Of a stretch of DNA of 64,000 nucleotides, positions 35,583 through 48,338 are shown in pieces. A program made the translations under genes and the position numbers. Positions within the stretch are counted from its first letter, which is position 1. Every line of letters starts with the position of its first letter. The notes below the pieces were generated by a model. It saw only the letters and a list, made by a program, of their open reading frames with translations, did not search any database and was not told the origin of the DNA. This DNA comes from Monilinia fructicola (Eukaryota > Ascomycota > Leotiomycetes > Helotiales > Sclerotiniaceae): the NCBI GenBank assembly GCA_008692225.1, contig VICG01000016.1, positions 1,136,001 to 1,200,000 on the forward strand, given 5' to 3'.

Positions 35583-38454
35583 ATGACGCCCCTCTCTTTA
35601 CGGCTGCCAGTGGCCGCGCTGGCAACGGTCCTCTTGTCATGGGGGACGTTGGTTCATGCGGCGGATGCGCAGGATGTTGGGATCCTGACGACGGAAATTG
35701 CGCGGGAGCAGAATAATAGTCTGCTGTGGGGAGCTTACAAGCCGAATCTGTATTTTGGGGTTCGCCCTCGCATTCCCAAGAGTTTCACGGGGGGGTTGAT
35801 GTGGGCGAAGGTGGATAATTTTGTGGATGTGCAGAATAGTAAGTTGGATGAATGGGCCGGGGAGTGGTCTCTCTTGGGTGGTTGGGCTCATGGGAGGCTG
35901 GATATGCTGTTTGGATGCAATTGGCTGATGCTGGATTGGGATGTTGGCTAATGGGTATCTGTAGACTTTAGACATACTTGTGAGCAAGGTGATGGTATGA
36001 GAGGCTATGGCTGGGAGGAATTCGACGCTCGGAATGGTGGGAGACAGACGATGTATGATGAGAGCAATGGGATTGATATCACGACGTTCTTCGTCAAGTC
36101 TCCGGGCGGTAAGCATGGTGGGAATTGGGCTACCAGAGTCAGGGGTAAGGTTAGGGATGGCTCGCCTGCGGATTTAAAGACGACGATTGTTTTCTATGCT
36201 TCTTTGGAAGGGTTGGGAAGCTTGACGGTGGAGAATGAGGAGGATGATCTGGGGTTTGAGGGCGAGGTCAATTTTAAGGGTGATTCGGATGGTTTGGGTC
36301 AATATCAGGTCACGGTAACACCGGGGCGCGGCTTTCATCCTTCTTCTGAGCATCCGTCATATAAGGAGAAGCCGCTGGATCGAACTTTTGTTCACTCACT
36401 TACTTTCGATGAAAAGTTGTTGTGGGCTGCCAAGCCTCATTTGTTCAGCAAGTTGAAGGAGCAAATTGATGAATACCTTAAAACATATGGGGAAGAAAAC
36501 CCTCCTCCTCCATATCAGATATACACGGTTTCACATGCACCAGATGAAGGGAATTTCCATCTGGTTCAAAAAGTCTTCCAAGGAGATTTCGAATTCGATA
36601 TCATTTTCAACAGCGCATCAGCCGAGAAGGGACTCACTAGTCAAGAAATCTCTAGGTTGATTGGCCAAAACAGTAAATCTTTCTTCGAGAGGTTTATCTC
36701 CACGTTTGATTTGCAGCCTCCTTTCAATATTGAAAGTCTTCAAAGATTCTCAAGTCACATGTTCTCAAACTTGATTGGCGGTCTTGGATATTTCGCTGGG
36801 GATTCGGTTGTTGATCGTTCATATGCTGAAGAGTATGAAGAGAGTAATGAAGGCTTTTGGGAGGAAGCTGCAGAGGCAAGAGCACGAAGACAGGAGAAGC
36901 TTGAAGGTCCATCTGAGCTCTTCACTACCGTTCCATCACGACCATTCTTCCCTAGAGGATTTCTCTGGGATGAAGGATTTCATCTTCTTCCTATTACTGA
37001 TTGGGATATTGATCTTACTCTTGAGATTGTTAGAAGCTGGTTTAATCTTATGGATGAAGATGGATGGATTGGTAGAGAACAAATTCTTGGTGCTGAAGCT
37101 CGCAGTAAGGTTCCTGCGGAATTCCAAACACAATATCCTCATTACGCCAATCCACCTACATTGTTTTTCATTATCGATGCTTTTATTAGCAAACTTGGAG
37201 CACTCAATGGTACTTCTCCTTTAGTCAAGGAGAAACTCGCTCAAGAGCCTTCCATTTATTCGGCTTATTTGCAAAAACCAGAAGCTGGCCTTCAATATCT
37301 CAATGAGCTTTATCCTAAACTCAAGAAGCATTATTACTGGTTCCGCAAAACTCAATCGGGGGATTTGAAATCTTATGATCGTGATGCATTTAGCACCAAG
37401 GAAGGTTATAGATGGAGAGGTCGAACACCACAACATATTCTCACCAGTGGTCTTGATGATTATCCTCGTCCTCAACCACCCCACCCAGGAGAACTTCATG
37501 TTGATTTGATATCTTGGATGGGTATGATGACTAAATCTCTGAAGAACATTGCCGGTCTCCTTGGTATGAACGACGATGTTGCTGAATTATCCACTATCGA
37601 AAAAGCCATTCAACGTAACATTGACGATTTACACTGGAGCGAAAAAGAAAAATGTTATTGTGATGCAACGATTGATGATTATGAAGAACATCAATTGGTC
37701 TGCCATAAGGGATATATTTCTCTCTTCCCTTTCCTCACGGGTCTGGTTGATAAGGATAGTGACAAGTTAGGTCACATTCTTGATTTGTTGGGTGACGAAG
37801 AGGAATTGTGGAGTGAACATGGAATTAGATCGTTGAGCAAGAAGGACAAGTTTTATGGAACTGATGAAAATTATTGGAGAGGTCCAATTTGGATGAACAT
37901 GAATTATTTAGCAGTTTCACAACTCTTGGTAAGTTTTCTTTTTCTCCCAACATACGCCCTACCGCCTAGCCATTTACTAACATCCCACCCAATAGAAATA
38001 CGCACAAACTCCTGGCCCTCACCAAGAACAATCTAGAAAGCTCTACACCAATCTTAGATTGAACCTTATCAAGACTGTCTTTGATAGCTGGCAGGAAACA
38101 GGATTTGCGTGGGAACAATATAACCCGGAAACAGGAAAGGGTCAGAGGACTCAACATTTTACGGGCTGGACGAGTTTGGTGGTTAAGATTATGGGATTGG
38201 AGGATTTGAGTGGAGGGGAGGTAGAGGGGAGAGTCGGGAAGGAGGAGGTAGAGAGTGTGAAGGAAAAGGTTGATGTAAAGGAGAAGGACGAGGAGAAGGA
38301 TGAGGCAAAGGTTGAGGTTAAGCTGGAGGAGAAGGATGAGGCACAGATTGAGGCAAAGATTGAGGTTGAGGTTGAGGAGGTTGAGGAGGTTGAGGAGGAG
38401 GAGGAGGAGGAGGAGGATGAAGAGGAGCAAGTGCCTCGAAAGGATGAATTGTAA
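35583..38454 (+). CDS. CWH41: Mannosyl-oligosaccharide glucosidase I (GH63), KDEL-ended
   Basis: ER processing glucosidase I removes the terminal alpha-1,2-glucose from the N-glycan precursor. Exons 35583-35838, 35965-37928 and 37996-38454; introns of 126 bp (GTAAGT...CTGTAG) and 67 bp (GTAAGT...TACTAAC...AATAG). Product 892 aa. A hydrophobic signal peptide (about residues 1-26, ending LVHA) precedes LLWGAYKPNLYFGVRPR. GH63 catalytic motifs: FPRGFLWDEGFHLLPITDWD (about 414), GWIGREQILGAEARSKVP (about 452) and YGTDENYWRGPIWMNMNYL (about 716), with the conserved ANPPTL between them. Residues about 811-892 are a Glu/Lys-rich low-complexity tail ending in RKDEL, a classic ER-retrieval signal. The upstream ATG at 35520 would add 21 residues and bury the signal peptide, so 35583 is preferred. 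Confidence 0.92.
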
Positions 38455-41400
38455 ATGGAACGTAACATACCAGCAAAATAAATATCGAGGATAGTAGTAA
38501 AACTGCTATAGGAATGCAGGCGGGGCTAGAGAATAGTTTATAGCAAGATGAAGATGATGACGATGATGATCGACAAAGAAATAAAACCCAGATAAAACCC
38601 GTGAAGCAAATTTCAATGATCTTGTAAAAACAAATAAGAGAAGATTTCAAAATAGTTGTACAAATGAGAGAAGTCATTTATTTGGTTCTTGTGGTATGTC
38701 ATACTTGGCAGGTGGGTAGGTATCTTTAAATGGATGGATGTTGATGGTCTTTAAATTTGTGTATGGGTAGAACGTAGGATTTAGGATATAAAATATATTA
38801 AGATCACAATACTCTATGGATATGGATATGGATATTCGACACAAGGAGGCCCGGTATTGAAAGGTATTTTTTTTGGTCTCGGGTTCACGGTGGCGTTTTC
38901 TTGTCGCGGGGGGAAAAGGAAGAGGAAGTGAATTTCAACAAAAGGTCTCACGAACTCTGCAATCCTCACATTTCCATCGAGTCCTTCCTTCATTCATTTT
39001 GTACGCGGAGCACCGTGAGGATGATACCAATACCAACACCAACATATTGAAGGACCGCCGGATTCTCCCCACCCTCGCCCTCACCCGCGCCTACCCTTGG
39101 AATATGCACTCACAACGCCATGTTAACACGAGAATGCACTCCAGATCTCCGTTCTTCCCATGCATCCAAAGACACGGCGGACGAAATGTCGGTCTACAAC
39201 ATGGCCTATGGTAGTTTTAAGACGCCTGTCTACTACGCTAGCTAGTTACTCTCCGGTGTCTCGAGACTCGCTAATTACGCTCTCTTTTGACATGCTGGCT
39301 TGTGGTGATGGCGGAGATATCGAAAGGGTTAAGAACTAGGTAGGTAGGTTGGCATTAAAAGTCAATCGAATCAGATGAAGATGAAAACGGCGGAGGCGAG
39401 GCAATCTCACAAATGCCACAGAGACCCGGTGGACGATTTGCCGTAAAATCTCATATTCTCCGACCGCGCGATGTGAAACGCAAAGAGGCTCTTGAGGTCG
39501 CGGCCGAGAGGGTGGAAACGCGGCTGGCTATCACGTCTGTGTTGTGGGGTTGAGTGTGATGAGTGTCTGGGATTCATGAGCGGGGGGTGGGGGCGACGCG
39601 ATGGGGAGACGGGGAGAGAGGAGGAGGATTCACCATGCAGGTAGGAGGTTATGATTGCTCGGCTGCAGAATGCTCGCGGGTGATCTCCCTTTGAGGTTAT
39701 GCTGTACCGATATACATACAGATTGTATGTATGTCGTCGCTGTGCACGCGTCAGTCGCGGGATTATTGCCAAGAGCATGCACCGTGACGTTTGCAGTATT
39801 ATGCAAACTACCGAAGTGCTGTGTAGATCCATTATCAAGACCAGATGTTCTTGCATACGATCTGGTGACATCTTCCATCATCCATCTTCGGTTGCTATCC
39901 TGTAGACACCCCTCATCTATCTCGGATATTTCACTCTGTAGTTTTCACTCCATCCAATCATCGTGTATTTTGGTACGTGCAGAGGTCGATCAAGTTCTCA
40001 TGTCATCTTAAATTGAGGTTACGTATTCCAAGCTGATATGCAATTACCCAAGATCCCTCCCCAACACTCGTCGCCGATAAAAACTCATATTGAAAGATAT
40101 GTCACAACTACATGGGAGTAGCACAGTAGCACAGGTCTAGGTTGTAGCACTCCTATCTTCGATACGTCTCGCCATTGTGAAGGAACTTTGAATGCACTTT
40201 TCCATTTATCCACGGGATTGTGCCTCAACAAAGCTAGATGGGGGAAATGGTGATTGTAAAGAGTAAGATCCCTCTCCACAGGAGGCTGAAGTTGCAATAC
40301 CTCGTCTAGAGATAAGTGGCTCTGCTACGAAGACGTAAATGCAGCGTGAAAAGCAGAAGGTGGTCGGTGTCACTGTAGATTCGGAGTCTATGGTCGAACG
40401 TGTGGAGATACTTGCGCGTCGCTTCTCTCCTTCCCTTGATATTCCTCTACGTGCCTCCTCCTCACATCATATGGAATAGAAAGCATATTCTGCTAAACTC
40501 AGCCACGTCAATATCACAGCCGAAGATTCGTCGCAGCATCTGGTTAGGATGGAAGGAGGAAGAGACTTTAGGGCGAAGGCTGCGTTGTAGGTTCGGAAGA
40601 TTTCAAGATAAGGGTTGAGGGGAGATACTCACTGTTGTGGTGATGTCCTGACACCTAGAGGGTTATCGTAAAAGCAATCGAGGAGGACAAGTGGGACAAA
40701 GCTTGTTGTTCTAGACTGTGGAGAGCAAACGCTTGACCGTTTGCGCCCCTCGAGTTCTCTTCATAGAACAGCACGTCTAACTGGAGATTTGCTTCATATA
40801 GAGTGAAACTTGGCATTGGCTTATGATTCTCGACGTGCGAATATATAGAAAGAGTCTGCAGAACGTTACCACTCTCGTCCGTGGAATTAGATCATAGCAC
40901 TCCAAAACCCTCCAGCTTGTTTATTTACCTTATTCCTTTCCGCTTAGCCCCCCTCTCCCCTTCTGACTTCCCACCCGGGTTTGCTTCTCTCTTTTCTGCT
41001 TCTAGTTGCGGCTTGCTCAATTGATTTCAGTTCGCTAAGAGGAGTCTCATTACTTCGATTGCAACCTGAAATCACATCCCTCTAGTCACAGATAGTCAAG
41101 CTAATTAAGGAAACCACAACAAGTTAGCTTGTACATTTCTAGCATGTTATTCGGAATGAATGAACCTTATATGCAATTACTCTTTTAGCCTCCGGGAGAA
41201 AGATGAGCTTGACAAACTTAAACGAACGGAATCATAAAGAAAAGACAAGAAAGAGAGCAAACCTCTGGAGTGTTGATATGACTGGGTAAACACTCCTTTA
41301 ATTAAACAGCTAAAAGTGTTTGACTGGAAGATGTAAACTGGAAGACAGATGTTGAAGTTGAATTTTAGAAGCAGTTTGTTCTACTGAATATGTTGTTTGT

Positions 41401-41870
41401 CAAGTATGAAATAAGCAAAGGCGTAGGTGTCTGGATGTTCACATTGGTATAAATATTCAGATTTTTGATGTATGTAAAGACTGTAATTGAACGAAGTAAG
41501 CCTCTTCCGTATATAGCTTTCAATGTCTTGTGAAGGCAATTCAACATGCCTAACTGCTTTTAAAGATTCAATATATATATATATATATATGCTTATGGTT
41601 AAGGGGCTGATATCTGCTGGAAAGCAGAAAGATTCTTGCAAAGGTCATCAGGGACAAAATAAATGAATTCACCATAAAAAACAATAACACCAGTAAAATT
41701 CTCATTTAAATTTATCCACCAAAAGTCTGGTTGGTTCGGCTAATTAATATTTGGTTGCGATGCTGGAGTTCACCATACTTTGATAAACAACAACCCGAAA
41801 AATAAACAACCACATCAACCACCATTTATAACAACCAAATTTCCTTTGCACTTGCTACCATCAAAATAAA
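38455..41870. other. Long spacer, no gene recognised
   Basis: 3.4 kb. It contains GATGAT runs in the 3' flank of the glucosidase, a TATGGA repeat (38815-38833), GTAGGTAGG near 39335, and an (AT)n run at 41570-41590. Several frames of 100-150 codons (39407-39871 minus, 39655-40011 plus) overlap each other antisense and show no family motif; none is called. The right end should hold the promoter of the next gene. Confidence 0.4.
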
Positions 41871-43036
41871 ATGGCCAGAAAGAAAGCTGAACCAATCGAT
41901 GCGAACAAATATCGGTCGAAGCTCGAGGATGATGCCGTGGTTCTGGATCCTTCTCATGTCACTTTCGCAGAAGACGGGGTTATAAGTAGAGTCGGAGTTT
42001 TCAAGGAGCATGAATACATCGACCTAAAATCGACATGGATCTCTCAAGCTCTAATCAGAAATGCAGAAAGAAATTCAAATCAGGACATAGATGAGACTCC
42101 CGGAAATGGGCAAGTGATGAGAGCCAACATCCATGAGGACGAACGTCGAGAGCGGCTGTTACACAAACAGAGCAAACGAGTACGAAGATACATAGAACCA
42201 AGTGGAATCACCAACCCACGCCCGCGGCGCGCAGGACGAATGGATGTGAACTATCCAAAGCAAGTAGCGTCCCCACCGGTCAACAATGCTCTCAATCGAC
42301 TGGCAACTCGGTCAAGAGGAAGGATGGTCAACGGACGCATGTCACTTCTGAAGCACTGGCATGAGGAGTCTCGCGGCAAAACACAGATCAAGTCCGAAAG
42401 TGTTTCATCGGAGACTTTACAAACAAGAGCCAGACCTCGAAAGGTTCCAAAGGAAGAGCTTTCCAAGATAAGAAGTGCATCTAGAGTTGTTCCAACGGAG
42501 AGTGTGACACAAACGAGGTCCAAGTCTGGAATTGCTCCCAAGGAGAGAGCTCTACAGACAAGATCCAGCTCCAGATTTGTTCCAACAAGGGAGGTGAGGG
42601 GTGCGGCCATGGGTGGCACCAAGATCGGAGAGCAATCCTCTTCGGAGGAAAATGACTCCTGTTCCCCCCCTTCTGGCAGAAAGGGCGCACACGCACCACT
42701 TGCTCCACCCGCACGACTCGCTCCACCCACACGACTCGCTCCACCCGCACGACTCGCTCCACCTGCACCACCTGCACTACCTGCACCACCCACCCCGCCT
42801 GCTCAGGCAATTTTAGCAACCGCAACTGTTTCCACCAGAGCTTGCATTAACTGCTACAAGCGTCACTCTGGATGCGACCGAAGCTTGACGGGTTGCTTCA
42901 GCTGCAAAGACATGAAACTTACCTGCGTCTACCCTAATGTGAGTCACCCAAATTGAATCATCTTCATCATAATTTGACAGCTGATATGTTCTCCAAGGTC
43001 AATGCCAAGAAGTCTTCAAAGAAGCGCACTCGTTGA
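41871..43036 (+). CDS. Protein with C-terminal Zn2Cys6-like motif
   Basis: Not recognised as a known gene. Start MARKKAEPIDANKYR; exon 1 41871-42938, intron 42939-42997 (GTGAGT...CTGAT...CCAAG, 59 bp), exon 2 42998-43036 adding VNAKKSSKKRTR; 368 aa. An Arg/Lys-rich middle has three imperfect repeats of about 20 residues (TQTRSKSGIAPKE-like, about residues 184-240), then a Pro-rich block of LAPPARLAPPTR units encoded by a 15-bp tandem repeat. Near the end is C-IN-C-YKRHSG-C-DRSLTG-C-FS-C-KDMKLT-C, a spacing of CX2CX6CX6CX2CX6C that matches the GAL4-type binuclear zinc cluster. The final basic stretch could be a nuclear localisation signal. An alternative acceptor at the preceding GACAG gives a different tail. 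Possible transcription regulator; DNA binding is inference. Confidence 0.6.
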
Positions 43037-43890
43037 TAGTTTTTCATACTGGAATGAGTGGCGGGTATGAAGTTGTTTTCTTAGAAGAAGCAGGGTTTCC
43101 TGTGTTTGAATTACTTACAAAATGTGTCTATATCAGATCGTAGGAAGTGCGAAATTTCAGGTCATGCATAGTCTGAAGCGAAGGAATTCATCTTTCAATG
43201 GAATAGCTTGCATGAAATGCAGCACACTGAGTGTCCGACAAGCAAGGGAGACATACTAGATATTCAAGATCATACGAATAAAACAATTAATGTATGAATG
43301 GAATTCTTGGTCATCCTCGCGACTTGTGCTACGTAGATGTCTCCTTTGATGGAGCCAAGTGAAGGGAAAGCCTTGAGACCTAAGTCGATATCAACGGCAA
43401 CTAACATTGAGTAGGTGTACCGCCCACGAGATCTAGAGATTTGGATAGTGGTACGGATGGAACTGTGGTGACGACGTCCCATATAACATACGGAGTATAG
43501 AAGTATCCATGGATATTTGAAGCTTCTGCATGATGAAGTGGGTGTTGAAGTGAAGTTAAGAATCTGATGTTAGCTCTAGCCCCGGAAAATGCCGTAACAT
43601 GAGACTTTACTGCATCGAACCAAGTTCGAACCACTTGCCAATGATGCAAAATGGTCAACGTATAACAGGAGACAATCTGGTATCCTCATCGACTCAAAGT
43701 AGATCCAGAGAGCTTCGAGATAGAATCATTGTCGGTTCAATTCTATGGATATATTGTCTTATATGCTCTGAGAAATTCAATTTATTATCTATGAAAGTCA
43801 TGGAACTCGCCTCAAACCGGTAGTACCATTATTCCATCACGAATTCGAGCTCTACCTAGCTAGGCGCATTGTATCCCAAATGTTCGCACA
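43037..43890. other. Spacer upstream of Trs120
   Basis: About 850 bp with no supported gene: short frames at 43270-43482 (minus), 43401-43658 (minus) and 43599-43823 (plus) overlap and lack motifs. It holds one TACGGAGTA motif (43489-43497). The end next to 43890 is the Trs120 promoter region by position. Confidence 0.45.
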
Positions 43891-46800
43891 ATGCTCGATC
43901 AGCTATCGCCCGTTGCTCCTGCGAGAGTACGAGTTGTGCTGTTACCAATTGGCCAAATCAAACGTGCAAGATTCTTGAGTTTTGTCGAAAGATTACAACC
44001 TCAGAATGTTATACGTTTGGGAGATATTAGTCCAGATGGACGTCCTCATAGGAGTGAGGAATGAATTCTTCCTGGATATGCTTCCGACAGCGCTGATGTT
44101 TAGTAGATATGTTCTCCCCATTAGCTTTCCCTTTCGGGATGATTATTTATGATCTCACGACACATTACCCGCCCTCTACCCATCTCTCATTATCTCCCTT
44201 TGAGCTTTATAGAGAACCACTCGTTATCATCGGACTCGCAGATGGCGCCGAGCTTGAGCATATATCTTATAAAGGGACTTCGAGGAGGAGTCTTAACGGT
44301 AGTGGAGTATCGCTTTTGGATCAAAATGTGCGAGACTTATATCAAGATTTGGAAGACTTGAGGGACAGGTATCCCAAGGCACTGGTACATCAAGTACTAT
44401 TGTTCGACCATGCACATGAGAAGTCTGCCACTGCCTTGCCAGAAGGCCTAGTCGCTGTACCTTCCACGGCCGATTGTGGTATAACGACAATGAAAACTGT
44501 GATGTGCGATATATCAGCCTTGCTCCTCGCAGAGATGACAACACTCGCAAGGTCACTACAAGGGTTGAGCACAATCGAGTCGCCAAGCCAATCGGGAAAT
44601 AGACCGTTCAATGGAGGATCTTGGGGTGGCAGCTCACCAGATGGATCTTCAAGACGGAACTCCCAGTTTACAGTAGGTCATCAAGACTCCAGATCATCTT
44701 CTCCCGCCAGTGCCGTTGATCGTGCCAACTATCGTATGTCGATGCCAGTCCTTCGATCCGCCACTTCAGATTCCAGCACATCTTCACCTCTGGGTCGTTC
44801 TGGTAGCCCTGCAAGCAATCTTCGCTCAGAAACACCACCAACCTTTGATAAAATCATTGGAGAGAGTGCGTACACACCAAAAACCCTACCGTCGCGGCTC
44901 GGCACTCCAAGTAGCATATCGAAAAGGGATAGCAGCAGAGATCGGGTTTCAATAGTAGGTTTTGGATCGGGGAGTACTAGTGAAAGATCAAGAAACAAAG
45001 GAAAGAGTCGCATTGGCATTGTAATCGGGTCGATGTATATGTGCGCGGGGCGGTGGAGTGATGCATTACGCGAGCTGATTGATGGTGCCACTATCGCGAA
45101 AGCAAACCTCGATCATTTATGGCATGCCAAAGCACTCGATAATATTCTTGTGAGTATGCTCATGCTCGCCTGGACTGGATTGGATTTCCAGATTCCCCAA
45201 ATTTGTTATATTTCTGCAGAAAAGGCACCTTCCTTAACGTCTGCTCTGGAGCCAAGGAGCCCTGCAAGTAGTCGGCTAGCTTCGTTACAGAACTTGGCAA
45301 TTTTGCTCCCAGAATTGTTGGACAGAATATTGAATCTCTACACTCGCGCCGCGAACAATGTAGGAGAAGCCATGCCTCAATACCCGTTTTCTGAAACAGT
45401 CATTCGATATGCAAAGCTTTCTTCCGCTATACATAATGGTGGTGGCCAACTGAATGACGAAGTTTTGCAATTAATCGTCCTCGGAACTCCTTTCCAAAAA
45501 GCTCCGAATCTTGCGACCCCTCGTTTGAACATACAACCTAATCGTGGAGAGATTCTCAAAACCATCTTGAGAGCCTTTCCTGTATATTCCTCTTCCGAAA
45601 ATATTGTAGTTGTGGATCGCATAATAATACTGAGTGGTATAGCTTCAGTTCTTGGGTCAGTGGGATTTTATAGAAAAAAGGCCATGGTAATTCGTGAATT
45701 GGTTTCTGTGTTAGTTCCAGCCCTGGTTCAAGCTCGTCTTAGAGGGGCAGCTGAGATGGGAGTTCATCCAGCGGCAGGATTGGCAGCTTTAAGTGCAAAT
45801 GGGAACACCAATGGTGCTGGAGCTCTCGAACTGGGTGAAGGTGATATGGAAAATGGAGTGGACGCCTTTCTCGGCTTACTGGGTCAAACGTACGGTGTCG
45901 TGGCCTCAAGAGCTATTGATGAAGAGGTATTTGATGATTCAGATGAAGCCACCATTTTGAGAATCCTTGAAGATTCTTCGACTCGCTCTTTTGGTAGCCA
46001 AGCATTGAAGATGGAGATTCTGAGATCATGTATCAATCTTTCTGAAGCATTACCGGATTTTCAAGGCGTTTTGAAATTTACTGCAGACCTGCTAAGAACT
46101 GCTGGTAGCGGTATTGCGCCAGGTCCACGAAGTGAAGATGCATCACCAAACATGAGTCGCGAGGAACAGATTCGTTTGATGACTAACATAACTCGAACGC
46201 TTGGAGCAGCGAAGAATCTTGGAGTTCACAATCTCTCAGCGGAGTACTGGGATGAATTTTTAGTTCGAGGAGTTGAGCTTGAACCTCTACCTCAGACGAG
46301 GACACCAATCCCTCATACCCGCGGGGAACTTCCCGAAGGGGAAAGCATTGCTACCGCCAGGGAAATAAATCCTTTCATATACAATCCTTTCTTACGCCCA
46401 CCCAATGCTTCCATTGTCGACCACATCATGGTTGCTGGTGAGGGAGCTATTTTCAGGGTTACTTTGCAGAATCCATATGAATTTGATGTGGAAATTGAAA
46501 GTATTAAGCTCGATTCTGATGGAACAGGTTTTGAATCCGCTGTGCAAAAAACAGTCATCGGTCCTTACCGAACACAAATTCTCACCATACTAGGGACTCC
46601 TAAAGACCCAGGATCTCTAAAAATTACCGGCTGCACTGTGAAAGTAAAGGGATGCCGAGAGCGGCGATTTCCCATATTTTCGGACTCGTGGTCACCACAA
46701 GGCGATATGAAAATCAAGTCTATCGGTGTAGCCAAGATATTCGGTCAGAAGAGCCGCCCTACAAGTTTTGGCTCAACCTCATCAGGTCCAATACCATGGG

Positions 46801-48338
46801 GAGTTACGCCTCCTATGCCAACCACAGTAGGGTTAAATGTCATTGAGAAACAACCTATAGTCGCAATTAAGTCCACCAATCTTTCACAATCCGCGTTGAT
46901 GGTATTAGAAGGGGAACGCCAAAGATTCTCTGTTACACTAGAGAACCTCTCAACCGAAACACCTGTAGATTTGATTTTATTCTCCTTCAAAGACTCAACT
47001 CAGGCGCCATTGCAAACCGCCATGAGTAATCGTGAAGCATCACCCGCGGAGTTGTATGAATACGAATTGATTTTAGCACGGAAGCAAGCACTTCGATACA
47101 TACCAAAACCTGGCGAGAAACCATACATCGAGCCTGGCGGAACAGCAACTTTTGAAATAGAGATACTTGGGAAGCCTGGTCTCACTAGTGCTACTGTTCA
47201 TGTTGACTATGCCCATCTTGGAGTTCCTCAACTAGAGGTCGAGAATGGGTTTCATACTCGTCAAGTAAGCTTGCCACTCACTATCACCGTGAATGCGAGC
47301 ATAGAGTTGACAAGAATGGATGTGATGCCATTTACTGGAAATTTACCAGCATCATTATGGTCCAAAATCGATGGTACCGTGGCAACAAAAGACTTCACAC
47401 CTCAAGATTATTGTTTATTGATTCTTGATCTTCGAAATGCTTGGCCAAGCAGTATTCATGTCTCGATAAATATCGAAAAAGGGGGCAAAATTGAGGAGGA
47501 AGTATCCCCAGGCAATACATCTCGCATAATGTTTCCTATTCCTCGCATATATCTAGAAAACCCGACTGCCTCCATCCCAGCTCTTGACCCATCTCGACAA
47601 CGACAATTCGTCGTAAGCGCAGGTCGAATATCAGCCGATTCAGAGCGAGCTATTCGAGAATCATTCTGGTATCGTGAAGAAATTTTGAAAATCCTTCAAG
47701 GAACTTGGGAGACACGATCTGGCGTCTATCGCAAAGGCAATATAGAATTACGTGGTCTTCGTCTAAGTCATCGTGTCATTGATGCTATCAGAATTGAAGA
47801 TATCTCGATTGATATCTCAATCAATGACAAGCCAGGCTTTAAACACGATATTTATACCGATACTTTCTCTACGATCATAGTTCGAATTAAGAATCGGTCT
47901 TCCAATCCCATTCAACCACTTCTTCGTCTGCAACCATCTATTCGCAATCATTCACTAACTCAAACACTTGATCTGTCGAAGAAGTTCGTTTGGAATGGTG
48001 TGCTACAACAAACTCTGCCACAAATCTCAGGGAATGAAGAAATCGAAGTTAAAATCGGCATGACACCACTTTGTAGAGGTGAATTCGAACTCAGTGCTTC
48101 AGTTGAAGAAGTGAGGTTGTTTGAGGCACCTAAAGAAGAATTGGCTATTGAAGAGGGAGGAAGAGCTAGAGCCAATACCAAGAACTTGATGGATACGATG
48201 TTAGGGGCTAAGGAGAGAAGGATTTGGCATTCGAGAGAACCTTGTTTATTGGTTGTGAGAGATGAAGATGATGATTCGGATGAAGATGAAGAAAATGATA
48301 AAGATAAAGATGATAGTCAAGATGGCGGAAATGATTAG
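43891..48338 (+). CDS. TRS120: TRAPPII subunit Trs120 / TRAPPC9 (HypA-like)
   Basis: Subunit of the TRAPPII complex, the guanine exchange factor for Rab11/Ypt31-32 at the late Golgi; the Aspergillus homologue HypA controls hyphal growth. Exon 1 43891-44053 encodes MLDQLSPVAPARVRVVLLPI and ends GDISPDGRPHR; a 53-bp intron 44054-44106 (GTGAGG...TTTAGTAG) joins it in frame to NMFSPLAFPFGMIIYDLTTH; exon 2 44107-48338. Total 1,464 aa, normal for filamentous-fungal Trs120. N-terminal Trs120 region, Ser-rich disordered insert (about residues 190-360), helical repeats, and beta-sandwich-type modules in the C-terminal half; the end is acidic (DEDDDSDEDEENDKDKDD). The frame is uninterrupted. The start could lie further upstream but exon 1 already covers the conserved N-terminus. 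Confidence 0.9.

Noticed and set aside
35637..36116. 159-codon frame on the minus strand opposite the glucosidase gene
   Set aside because: Antisense shadow of the GH63 exons; no motif.
39407..40011. Overlapping 118-154 codon frames on both strands
   Set aside because: They overlap antisense, lack family motifs and splice structure, and neither has supporting context.
43599..43660. GTTCGAACC near 43626 as a possible tRNA T-loop
   Set aside because: No matching D-arm, anticodon arm or acceptor stem could be folded around it.
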